A DNA stretch of 64,000 nucleotides from Anabaena sp. WA102 (GTDB taxonomy: Bacteria; Cyanobacteriota; Cyanobacteriia; Cyanobacteriales; Nostocaceae), in NCBI RefSeq assembly GCF_001277295.1, contig NZ_CP011456.1, positions 558,001 to 622,000 on the forward strand, given 5' to 3'. The translations under genes and the position numbers were made by a program. Positions within the stretch are counted from its first letter, which is position 1. The number at the start of each line of letters is the position of its first letter. Under the pieces are notes generated by a model. It was not told the origin of the DNA, ran no database searches, and saw only the letters and a list, made by a program, of their open reading frames with translations. Positions 8,930 through 16,531 of the stretch are shown piece after piece.

Positions 8930-10411
8930 ATGTACCTAACGCAAAATGCAGTACCGAAATTGCCTACTTTTAAGCTCAAGTTACCTTATGCGGGTGAGAA
9001 AAAAGGCAGTTATCAAATTAATAAATCATTACCGGGATGTCCAAAAATGCCTTTATCTCTGCAATTGCGGGGATATCAACGCCAAGCTGTGACTAGCTGG
9101 TTTGCTAATCATGGTAGGGGGACATTAAAAATGGCTACTGGTAGTGGTAAGACTATTACTGCATTAGCGATCGCTTGCGAATTGTACCAGCAAATTGGTT
9201 TACAAGTCTTGTTAGTGGTGTGTCCCTATCGTCATCTTGTCACCCAATGGGGCAGAGAATGTGAGAAATTTAACTTACAGCCGATTTTAGCATTTGATAA
9301 TTTACGCAGTTGGCAAAGTCAACTTTCTACACAAATCTATAATTTGTCTTCTGGTTCTCAAGATTTCGTGACGGTAATTACCACTAACTCGACTTTAATT
9401 GGTGATGGTTTTCAAACACAACTTAAATATTTTCCGCCAAAAACATTGATTATTGGCGATGAAGCCCATAATTTAGGCGCACCAAAACTAGAAGAAAGTT
9501 TACCCCGAAAAGTTGGTTTACGTCTAGGTTTATCAGCCACACCAGAAAGATATTTTGATGATGATGGTACAGAATCTTTATTAGATTATTTTGGGAATAT
9601 TCTTCAACCTGAATTTAGTTTACAGGATGCAATTTCTCAAGGTGCATTAGTTCATTATATCTATAATCCGGTGTTGGTAGAATTGACGGAAACTGAGAGT
9701 ATCGCTTATTTAAAATTAACCAAAAAAATTGGGCGTTCTCTTCTTTATCGAGATCGAGATATGGGGGAAGCAGGAGATTTTGAAGACAACGAAGATATCA
9801 AATCATTATTAATGCAAAGAGCGCGGTTAATTGGCACAGCAGAAAATAAATTAATAGCATTAAAAGAATTAATGTCAACTCGTCGAGAAACCACCCATAC
9901 ACTCTTTTATTGTAGTGATGGTTCTCAAGAAATCGGACAACGTTATTCTCTGCGTCAACTCAAAGCCGTTTCTCAACTTTTGGGAGGAGAATTAGGTTAT
10001 AAAGTCAGTACCTACACAGCAAATACTTCTTTAGAGGAAAGAGAAACTTTACGCCAGCAATTTGAAAGTGGAGAATTACAGGGTTTAGTCGCAATTCGGT
10101 GTTTAGATGAAGGTGTAGATATTCCCGCAATTCAAACCGCAGTCATTTTATCAAGTTCAGGAAATCCCCGCCAATTTATCCAACGTCGGGGACGGGTTTT
10201 ACGTCCTCACCCTGGCAAAGAACGGGCAACGATTTTTGATATGATTGTTTTACCGCCAGATTTGGATAGAGAAACTATTGAAGTGGAACGAAATTTATTA
10301 AAGAAGGAATTACGGCGGTTTGTGGAATTTGCAGATTTAGCTGATAATGCTGGAGAAGCGAGGATGAAGTTATTGGCTTTGCAAAAACGATATGGGTTAT
10401 TGGATATTTAA
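8930..10411 (+). CDS. DEAH-box superfamily 2 helicase (XPB/restriction-helicase type)
   Basis: ATP-dependent DNA helicase or translocase of 493 aa. Walker A is ATGSGKT (about residue 68); the DEAH box is GDEAHNLG (about 180); the SAT motif is LGLSATPERYFDDDG (about 200). The C-terminal RecA-like domain has RCLDEGVDIPAI and motif VI QRRGRVLRPHPGK (about 420). The order and spacing match the type III restriction/XPB-like group. No nuclease or methylase domain is attached, and the neighbours are not a clear partner. It may act in repair or as an orphan defence helicase. The ATG at 8930 gives a 45-residue N-terminal extension before the helicase core. Confidence 0.85.
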   Translation: MYLTQNAVPKLPTFKLKLPYAGEKKGSYQINKSLPGCPKMPLSLQLRGYQRQAVTSWFANHGRGTLKMATGSGKTITALAIACELYQQIGLQVLLVVCPYRHLVTQWGRECEKFNLQPILAFDNLRSWQSQLSTQIYNLSSGSQDFVTVITTNSTLIGDGFQTQLKYFPPKTLIIGDEAHNLGAPKLEESLPRKVGLRLGLSATPERYFDDDGTESLLDYFGNILQPEFSLQDAISQGALVHYIYNPVLVELTETESIAYLKLTKKIGRSLLYRDRDMGEAGDFEDNEDIKSLLMQRARLIGTAENKLIALKELMSTRRETTHTLFYCSDGSQEIGQRYSLRQLKAVSQLLGGELGYKVSTYTANTSLEERETLRQQFESGELQGLVAIRCLDEGVDIPAIQTAVILSSSGNPRQFIQRRGRVLRPHPGKERATIFDMIVLPPDLDRETIEVERNLLKKELRRFVEFADLADNAGEARMKLLALQKRYGLLDI

Positions 10412-10425
10412 TGTTATGCGGATTT

Positions 10426-10467
10426 ATCAATAGTTATTGACTTTATGTACCAAAAAAGGTACAATAT
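10426..10467 (+). promoter_or_regulatory. Promoter of the higBA operon (repeated copy 1)
   Basis: Near-consensus sigma-70 elements TTGACT (10437-10442) and TACAAT (10460-10465) are separated by exactly 17 bp. The whole 42-bp block recurs at 11446-11487 with 37 identities. A leader of about 85 nt with two further inverted repeats (AGGTAT/ATACCT at 10507-10523 and CCTAATT/AATTAGG at 10521-10549) separates it from the toxin gene. Confidence 0.75.
10446..10463. promoter_or_regulatory. Candidate HigA operator
   Basis: A perfect inverted repeat TGTACC-N6-GGTACA covers the spacer and part of the -10 element of the higBA promoter, so a bound repressor would block polymerase. Xre-type antitoxins usually autoregulate through such palindromes. 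HigA as the ligand is an inference. Confidence 0.6.
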
Positions 10468-10557
10468 GGTGTAGCATCAAATCTAATGTATGTATTTGTT
10501 GAGTAAAGGTATACAGAATACCTAATTCTAACTTATACATTTAATTAGGTTAGATGT

Positions 10558-10902
10558 ATGACAGATAAAAGAGTTCCGGCTGAATTTTATAGAAACGAGA
10601 ATGGTACTGAACCAGTCCGTGATTGGTTAAAAAGTTTACTTAAAGAGGAAAGATTTTTGATTGGTGCTGATATCAAAACAGTTGAATTTGGTTGGCCAAT
10701 TGGAATGCCAACCTGTCGGCCAATGGGTGACGGATTATTTGAAGTGAGAACAAATTTACCACAAAATCAAATTGCTCGTGTATTATTTTGTTTTTATGAA
10801 GGTAAAATGATATTGCTGCATGGCTTCATTAAGAAAAGTCAGAAAACTCCAAAAAAGCAATTGGAATTAGCCTTGAAACGTAAACACACATTGGAGGCAT
10901 AA
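10558..10902 (+). CDS. higB: HigB/RelE-type toxin (Gp49-like)
   Basis: A 114-aa protein of the phage-derived Gp49-like/HigB family, a branch of RelE-fold mRNA interferases that cut mRNA at the ribosome. Typical segments are AEFYRNENGTEPVRDWLKSL at the N-terminus, the core LFEVRTNL, and near the C-terminus IARVLFCFYEGKMILLHGFIKKSQKTPKK. The basic C-terminus (KKSQKTPKKQLELALKRK) fits RNA binding. The toxin gene comes first, with the antitoxin 3 bp after its stop, which is the usual HigBA order. It is transcribed from a near-consensus promoter carrying a palindromic operator. It appears intact. Confidence 0.88.
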   Translation: MTDKRVPAEFYRNENGTEPVRDWLKSLLKEERFLIGADIKTVEFGWPIGMPTCRPMGDGLFEVRTNLPQNQIARVLFCFYEGKMILLHGFIKKSQKTPKKQLELALKRKHTLEA

Positions 10903-10905
10903 ACT

Positions 10906-11199
10906 ATGATACAGAATGCGTATATTGGTTCTTCTTTTGATGATTTTTTGGAAGAAGATGGAATGTTAGATGAAATCAATTTAATAGCTATTAAAAGAGT
11001 GATTGCTTGGCAGATTAAAGAAGCAATGGCTGAGAAAAATCTTACTAAAACAGCAATGGCTGAGAAAATGAAAACAAGTAGATCATCTGTTGATAGACTT
11101 TTAGATCCTGATAATTCTTCTATTACTTTAGAGACAATTGATAAAGCTGCTAGAGTTGTTGGTAAGAAAATCCGTTTTGAATTAGTAGATACTGTTTAA
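10906..11199 (+). CDS. higA: HigA-type antitoxin, XRE family
   Basis: A 97-aa antitoxin with a helix-turn-helix in the middle: MAEKNLTKTAMAEKM, then SRSSVDRLLDPDN and LETIDKAARVVGKKI. It should neutralise HigB and repress the operon. The N-terminal 30 residues (SSFDDFLEEDGMLDE) are acidic and probably form the toxin-binding segment. It follows higB by 3 bp, so the two are co-translated. The palindromes in both the higBA promoter and the promoter of the downstream glycosylase-like gene are candidate binding sites. Confidence 0.88.
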   Translation: MIQNAYIGSSFDDFLEEDGMLDEINLIAIKRVIAWQIKEAMAEKNLTKTAMAEKMKTSRSSVDRLLDPDNSSITLETIDKAARVVGKKIRFELVDTV

Positions 11200-11264
11200 A
11201 AAATAGTGTTAGGTTAAGCAAAAAAACAACCTCCGGCTTTTTGGATCAAAACATTATTTTATGT

Positions 11265-11450
11265 TTATTCTTGATCTTCAGGGTATAGGACATAATCTAC
11301 ATCTTCTTTTTGGAATTTATTCGTAAGCAGTAAGCTGATTAATTTTTTTCTGTTAGGTCCCGGATGAATTTTGATAGAGATACGTTGTTCACTTGACATC
11401 TTTTGAGTTATCCCTGTTCTGTCAGAGTAGGGATATATAACAATAATCAA
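11265..11450 (-). CDS. Small hypothetical ORF between higA and the glycosylase-like gene
   Basis: An antisense reading frame of 61 aa, or 44 aa from the ATG at 11399. The sequence has a basic middle (IHPGPNRKKLISLL) and an acidic tail (EDVDYVLYPEDQE). No family is recognised and the ribosome-binding site is weak. It lies convergent to higA, and the far end of the frame meets the start of the second promoter block. It could be a real small protein or chance. Confidence 0.25.
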   Translation of the reverse strand: MIIVIYPYSDRTGITQKMSSEQRISIKIHPGPNRKKLISLLLTNKFQKEDVDYVLYPEDQE

Positions 11451-11487
11451 TAGTTATTGAATTTGTGTACTAGAAAAGGTAAAATAT
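11446..11487 (+). promoter_or_regulatory. Promoter/operator copy 2, upstream of the glycosylase-like gene
   Basis: A 42-bp block 37/42 identical to the higBA promoter. The elements are TTGAAT (11457-11462), a 17-bp spacer and TAAAAT (11480-11485). The palindrome is degenerate here (TGTACT-N6-GGTAAA). The ATG of the downstream gene is 28 bp after the block, leaving a leader of only about 23 nt. Confidence 0.7.
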
Positions 11488-11515
11488 AGTCACTTATTTT
11501 ACATCAGGGTATTGT

Positions 11516-12313
11516 ATGCAAACTCCATCAAATCTGTTATTTTCCAAGTTCCAACCCCAAGAATTTAATCAACTATGTCAAGAAATTTCTAATGTGTTTG
11601 AAACCTCTCCAGCCGAATTAGCAGAACTATACAAAAAAATTCATGATAACTTTCACATTGACGGCTGGCCAAAACAATTCACAGAAAGGAATTTCTTCAA
11701 ATCTCAGGACGAAAAATTTCATAATGACTACTATCAAAAATCACCTGTGATTGCTGTTGACTTACCTAGTCTCATGGAACTGAAAAACGATTCTGTTAAT
11801 AAACCAACAATTGCTGTTATTGCTCAAGATCCTTACGGTAAAGACCTTTGTCAAGATGTAATAGTTGGTACACCTTTTGGGCTACATCATAAAGATTCCC
11901 GTGAAAAATATCCTCCTGAAACAGTATTTTATTTTGAAATAATTTATAATCTGCTTGAGGAACTGAATTGTAAGGTATATTTAACTGATGCTTACAAGAT
12001 ATGGGTTGGGGATCATACAAAGCAAAAAATAGAGAGAAGACGACTGCGAATAAAAGATCGACAAAGATTTATTCAACTGTTAAAGCGGGAATTGAATATA
12101 ATTAATCCAGTTGGATTAATTACTTGGGGTAAAGAAGCCAAAGATGCGGTCAATCAAATAAACTTAGGAATTAAACATAAATATTTTCCTCATCCATCAG
12201 GTAGTAATGGTGCTGAGTGGAAAAAGATAATAGATGGTCGCATAACTCACGAAAATAAATTAAAGTTCTATAAAGAAAGCATTAAAAGCATTAAAAAACA
12301 ATGGGAAATATAA
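11516..12313 (+). CDS. Uracil-DNA glycosylase superfamily-like protein
   Basis: A 265-aa protein with two UDG-superfamily signatures. The first is motif 1 IAQDPYGKD followed by GTPFGLHHKDSRE (about residues 102-125), resembling the water-activating GQDPY loop. The second is HPSGSNGAEW (about 226), resembling the minor-groove HPS loop. The spacing suits the fold, but the N-terminal 95 residues are longer than in standard family 1 enzymes. Such proteins remove uracil or other modified bases from DNA; the substrate here is unknown. Its promoter is a near copy of the higBA promoter, which suggests shared regulation and perhaps a defence or stress role. Confidence 0.7.
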   Translation: MQTPSNLLFSKFQPQEFNQLCQEISNVFETSPAELAELYKKIHDNFHIDGWPKQFTERNFFKSQDEKFHNDYYQKSPVIAVDLPSLMELKNDSVNKPTIAVIAQDPYGKDLCQDVIVGTPFGLHHKDSREKYPPETVFYFEIIYNLLEELNCKVYLTDAYKIWVGDHTKQKIERRRLRIKDRQRFIQLLKRELNIINPVGLITWGKEAKDAVNQINLGIKHKYFPHPSGSNGAEWKKIIDGRITHENKLKFYKESIKSIKKQWEI

Positions 12314-12412
12314 AACTACATAGCACTAAGAAGGATTACTATAGTTGATTTATCGTTATCTTTTGGGAAGAAAAAGTTTTACTTTATTGGATAATAATAC
12401 AATAACTAAAAA

Positions 12413-12859
12413 TTAATCTTCTTCCCAAAAAAACAAAGATTCAAGTTTACCAGATTCAGTAAAGGTGATTGCAGCTATTAAACATTGAGGTAAATTAACA
12501 CAAACTTTCTCAGCATAATTCCCCGCTTGTCCACCAACAATTAATTTTGGCTCATTATCAGAATTCACACTATTATTTTTAGCATAGACATCTGATTTAG
12601 CTATTTCATAATTAACCGGATATAAGAGAGAATAAAAAACCTCATCATCTAAGGTTGCAGTAACAATATATTTACCAGCATTACCACCACCAATCATCAT
12701 ATAACTCTCGTCGTCTACTTCTAAACTGACTAAAGTTTTAGTATTACCATCTAAATCACAAATAGCTGTTTTAATTTGTTGCAAATTTGGATTTTCAATG
12801 AAGTTTTCTTCATTTCTGTTTCCCGTCCAGTTGTCTGTATATAATTTTGATACAAACAT
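12413..12859 (-). CDS. Imm1-like immunity family protein
   Basis: A 148-aa protein resembling the Imm1 immunity family. The order is an N-terminal aromatic region (LYTDNWTGNRN), then NPNLQQIKTAICDLDG, and a MIGGGNAGKYIV glycine-rich turn (about residue 54) that recurs as IVGGQAGNYAEK (about 108). Imm1 proteins protect against secreted nuclease-type toxins of polymorphic toxin systems. No toxin gene is adjacent, although a Uma2 nuclease gene lies just upstream on the same strand (31 bp gap). It may be an orphan immunity gene. Confidence 0.65.
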   Translation of the reverse strand: MFVSKLYTDNWTGNRNEENFIENPNLQQIKTAICDLDGNTKTLVSLEVDDESYMMIGGGNAGKYIVTATLDDEVFYSLLYPVNYEIAKSDVYAKNNSVNSDNEPKLIVGGQAGNYAEKVCVNLPQCLIAAITFTESGKLESLFFWEED

Positions 12860-12889
12860 TATTGCCTCCTTGACTTTGCGGTAAGTAAA

Positions 12890-13528
12890 CTACCCTATCT
12901 TCCCTTTTACCCAAGTGCGGAAAGATTTCAACAAAGCAATTTCACCCATAGTTTTACTTTGCTGGATAAATCTATTCATATCCCCAGCAGAAACTAGAGG
13001 AAAAGTCATACTAAACTTAATTTCAATATATTGATTTTCCACCAATTGATAAAACTTCAAAACTTCACCGTCATATCTCCAAAGTTCAGCCACACCTAAA
13101 GCCGCATAAATATTAAACTTATTCACAGAACTGCTAGTAATATCAATTTCAACTGCTAAATATGGAGGAGGATCTATTTCTAAATTTAAAGTTTCCTTAC
13201 CTCTCATAACTGCTTCATTTTGGATATAATAGCAACTATCTGGTTCTATTCCCTTTGCAAAGAGTTTACGTTTTAATGTTGTAGAACCAGCGCTTCTAAG
13301 TTCTATATCTAATTCTTCAGCTAAGGAAAATATCAATCTGTCAAATTGAATTTTTGGATTTTCGTGTTCAAATAGTGGAGTCATAATTTCTAAAGTACCG
13401 CAGTCATAAGCAAACCGAGAACCCCTATCCTCACCTGTATCTCTTAACAAGGCTTCAAAGGTTTCCCAGCTAACGTTATATAAAACCGTTCTTTGTTCAG
13501 CAGTAATTGACTCCGGAAGCATATACAA
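12890..13528 (-). CDS. Uma2-family putative endonuclease (DUF820)
   Basis: A 212-aa protein of the Uma2 family, PD-(D/E)XK-fold putative nucleases greatly expanded in cyanobacteria. The active-site pattern is visible as GIEPDSCYYI (about residue 93) and YLAVEIDITSSS (about 126), with the family's GVAELWRYDG (about 150). It probably forms one transcript with the downstream Imm1-like gene. The biological role of the family is not established; links to transposition and defence have been suggested. Confidence 0.85.
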   Translation of the reverse strand: MYMLPESITAEQRTVLYNVSWETFEALLRDTGEDRGSRFAYDCGTLEIMTPLFEHENPKIQFDRLIFSLAEELDIELRSAGSTTLKRKLFAKGIEPDSCYYIQNEAVMRGKETLNLEIDPPPYLAVEIDITSSSVNKFNIYAALGVAELWRYDGEVLKFYQLVENQYIEIKFSMTFPLVSAGDMNRFIQQSKTMGEIALLKSFRTWVKGKIG

Positions 13529-14415
13529 TACCTATTCCATCACGATACTAGATAAAATACTGAGAATTTTACTGATATTATTAATATAATAATCTGTCAA
13601 GTCAATTTCTACCACTTGATTAATCAGGTTTAAAAATTCCAGTTATACTCAAAACTGCTAGTACCGCAAGGCGGAAGTCAAAAGTCAAAAGTCAAAATGA
13701 AGACAGTATAGGCTTTTGGAGGATTTAGAATGGTTGGTTTATTTACGCCGTTTTGTACTAGAAGCTGGACTTTTTTATCATACAAAGAACAAGGTTCAAA
13801 GCCTCTCCAGTATTAAATATTATTCCTTTTCCCTCTCCTCTTAGGAGAGGGTTAGGGAGAGGTGCGGGGAGAGGTTTACCAGAGGGGTTTCATATTTGGT
13901 TAAACCATGAACCGATTGCAGTATAGTAAGTAGTGAGACAGAATTAATTACACAATGTCATTGCGTAAACGTTGCGTGGCGTTAGCCATATGGAACGAAG
14001 TAAAATGAAGCAATCGCAAGGGTTGTGATTGCTTCCCTTCGCTCGCAATGACTGTAAATTTTTAATCGAAAACGGCAGGGACAATTGTTGGGGTGACGCT
14101 TTGTGTTCAGTCCTGACCTTGGGTATACTACTATTGCTGATGCCTAAACTCGTCAAAAACCGACTACCCCAACTACATTTTTCTTGTTTCTTTTTTGGTG
14201 GTTTATATCGCTCGCAAAAGCCTTTGTAGCGTTTGGCACAGTCATCTAATCTGCTGACAAACTTTTTGATATCCTACGATCCACTTTTCCCAAACTAGCC
14301 AAGTATGAATTATCAATTGACAATTGACAATTGATAGCTAACTGTGCAAAATTAATTGAATATTTTAAATGTTGGGTTTCCTTGCGTCAACCCAACCTGC
14401 ACAAAGTGTGTTATT
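13529..14415. other. Gene-free region rich in dispersed repeats
   Basis: No convincing gene in 887 bp. It holds a heptamer array (AAGTCAA)3 at 13675-13696, a palindromic CCCTCTCC/GGAGAGGG hairpin with a partly repeated arm (about 13828-13875), and a widespread-type repeat at about 13958-14052 (TGTCATTGCG, then CAATCGCAAGGGTTGTGATTG and CGCTCGCAATGAC, an imperfect palindrome). The palindrome CAATTGACAATTGACAATTG lies at about 14314-14333. Short reading frames here are translations of these repeats. Confidence 0.6.
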
Positions 14416-15219
14416 TCATAAAATGTCAGGGTCAATATTCAATTCTCTGAGTTTGGCAGCTAAACGTTCTGCGAGTTGTGTTTGTTGTTCTGCAAGTTGT
14501 GTTTGTTGTTCTGCAAGTTGTGTTTGTTGTTCTGCACGTTGAGCCTGTTGTTCTGCAAGTTTGGTTGCTTCTTCTGTGAGTTGAGCTTGCTGTTCTGCAC
14601 GTTGGGTTGCTTGTACCCCATATTCTTCTGGTGTTAGCATTAACTGTCCTTCTGGCAGAAAATAACGCAATTTACCGTCATGGACACCCAAATATAAATT
14701 TAGCTGCTGACTCCATAATAAACCTTGAGGATTAGGTTCTATGGGTTGATATGTTCCACCAAACAAGATAAAACCAGCAAATTCTAAATTTTGCGGATTA
14801 AACCAGAAATATTCAGGTGTGCGGAAAATATCTTGATAAATTTGTTTTTTTAACCCTTTATCAGTGGAAACAGTGGAGGGAGAAAGCAATTCTATAATTA
14901 AGTTAGGATATTTACCATCTTCCTCCCAGACTACCCAATTATTGCGATCGCGGTTTTCTGTATCCAGCACTAGGAAAAAATCTGGACCACGAAAATCTTT
15001 GGTTTTAATTTGCCGAGGACTGTAATAAATAGTCATGTTCCCAGCAACAAAATAGTCATTAATTTTATTTATATCTCGCCACCACCAATTGAGACATTGG
15101 ATTAGTAGTAGCATTTGTTGTAGATGTAAAGATGATTCCAAAGGGGGTTCGTCACTTTCTAGATTACTTGGTGGAAATATTACATCCAAACCGGGTTCAA
15201 TATTTTGGGTGACGGTCAT
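14416..15219 (-). CDS. Uma2-family putative endonuclease with C-terminal heptad repeats
   Basis: A 267-aa Uma2/DUF820 protein. The nuclease-fold core has GPDFFLVLD (about residue 79) and NLIIELLSPSTVS (about 107) with a conserved tryptophan-rich middle (YFWFNPQNLEF). After about residue 210 come repeated Q/A/E-rich heptads (AEQQTQL repeated), likely a coiled coil for oligomerisation and a common tail in cyanobacterial members. The heptads are near-identical at DNA level, so copy number may vary. It is unrelated in sequence detail to the other Uma2 gene nearby. Confidence 0.87.
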   Translation of the reverse strand: MTVTQNIEPGLDVIFPPSNLESDEPPLESSLHLQQMLLLIQCLNWWWRDINKINDYFVAGNMTIYYSPRQIKTKDFRGPDFFLVLDTENRDRNNWVVWEEDGKYPNLIIELLSPSTVSTDKGLKKQIYQDIFRTPEYFWFNPQNLEFAGFILFGGTYQPIEPNPQGLLWSQQLNLYLGVHDGKLRYFLPEGQLMLTPEEYGVQATQRAEQQAQLTEEATKLAEQQAQRAEQQTQLAEQQTQLAEQQTQLAERLAAKLRELNIDPDIL

Positions 15220-15414
15220 AGCTGCAAGGTAGTGGAGGATCTATTCTTATGGTAACAGATACTCAAAAAAGTTGTCATCCTCATATTTTACTGCCCATTA
15301 TTGTGGAAAATTCAATTTCTCAGCCTCTCATTGTTAATGGTTACAAATATCAACATTTACGTTGTTCTTTTAATCCTGTTAATCCTTAAATCCTGGAAAT
15401 CCTGATTCTGACAA

Positions 15415-16407
15415 TTAAATTAAATCAGCACGAGGTTTAAAGGTTTCTATTTCTCGCAATTTTTCATAAAGTTCCCGTTCTTGGGGAGTAATATTTTTCG
15501 GAGTTACTATCTGAATTTCTACCAGTTGATCACCTCGTTGACCGCTTTCACTAGGGTAGCCTTTATTACCAAGACGGAATCTTTGCCCAGACCGAACACC
15601 AGGGGGAATGGTCATTTTCACTGGACCATCAAGGGTAGGTGCTTCAACTTGTCCGCCCAATGTTGCTTCACTGGGAGTTACAGGGACTTGACAGAAAATG
15701 TTAGTACCTTCTAGTTTAAACAAAGGATGAGGATCTACGGTAATTTTTAAGTATAAATCACCACCACTAATTCCTTGATTTCGTAAGCGGATGGTTTGTC
15801 CTGTCACCATAGCTGGGGGCATTGTCACTTCGAGCGATCGCCCATCCTCTAACCTTATTCTCTCATTCCCACCTTGATAAGCTTTTTCCAATGGTAAAGT
15901 TAATCTGGCTTCGATATCCCTGCGAGTGCTACGGGGTGGAGTATTGACAGTATATGCCACTTTAGTTCTAGGAGTGCGAAAGGGGTCGCTAGTGGTGGTG
16001 CTTCCCGGACTATTTTTAGGATCTTTACGGTTGCTGACACCAATCACTTGATTGACAAAACTTTCAAAATCGTTGAATTGGCTGGGGTCTACATCCTGAC
16101 TAGAACGCCCGTTAGGACGGCTATCCCAACCTTTAGGCTTGGGAGTTTGTTTATTGCCAGCAAAGCCGTTTTGTTGCCAATAGCGGCTAAATTGGTCATA
16201 TTGCGATCGCCTGCTAGAATCGGAAAGGATTTCATAAGCCTCCCCAATAGTTTTAAATTTCTCCTCAGCTTCCTTATTCCCTGGGTTCAGATCAGGGTGA
16301 TATTGTCTAGCTAAACGCCGATAAACCTTTTTAATTTCTTCGCTTGTGGCATCTTTAGAAACTCCTAAAATCTCGTAATAATCCCGAAAATTTTGCAAAT
16401 TTTGCAT
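15415..16407 (-). CDS. dnaJ: DnaJ-type J-domain chaperone without zinc finger
   Basis: A 330-aa co-chaperone that delivers substrates to DnaK and stimulates its ATPase. The J domain covers residues 8-72 with the essential HPD in RQYHPDLNPG (about 37). A G/S/P-rich linker follows (about 85-155), then the C-terminal substrate-binding domain (DIEARLTLPLEKAYQGG to the end). No CxxCxGxG zinc-finger repeats are present, so it is a type II (CbpA-like) DnaJ. It lies 125 bp downstream of dnaK on the same strand, with an STRR array in the gap; the pair probably functions together. Confidence 0.93.
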   Translation of the reverse strand: MQNLQNFRDYYEILGVSKDATSEEIKKVYRRLARQYHPDLNPGNKEAEEKFKTIGEAYEILSDSSRRSQYDQFSRYWQQNGFAGNKQTPKPKGWDSRPNGRSSQDVDPSQFNDFESFVNQVIGVSNRKDPKNSPGSTTTSDPFRTPRTKVAYTVNTPPRSTRRDIEARLTLPLEKAYQGGNERIRLEDGRSLEVTMPPAMVTGQTIRLRNQGISGGDLYLKITVDPHPLFKLEGTNIFCQVPVTPSEATLGGQVEAPTLDGPVKMTIPPGVRSGQRFRLGNKGYPSESGQRGDQLVEIQIVTPKNITPQERELYEKLREIETFKPRADLI

Positions 16408-16417
16408 ATATTTAAAC

Positions 16418-16454
16418 GTCAGTGGTCAGTGGTCAGTGGTCAGTGGTCAGTGGT
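16418..16454. repeat. STRR heptanucleotide array (GTCAGTG)n
   Basis: Five tandem 7-bp units lie 11 bp before the dnaJ start, inside the dnaK-dnaJ spacer. Because it lies in the dnaJ leader, copy-number change could alter the distance between any promoter and the start codon. Confidence 0.9.
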
Positions 16455-16531
16455 GTTTCTACTTGTGACTGACCCTGCAAATCCAATATTGGGAAAGATA
16501 TTAAATCCCAATTTAAAAATCTAAAATCGAA

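Noticed and set aside
13944..14229. Short frames of 66-70 aa in the repeat-rich gap
   Set aside because: They translate the TGTCATTGCG-type dispersed repeat and have no conserved content.
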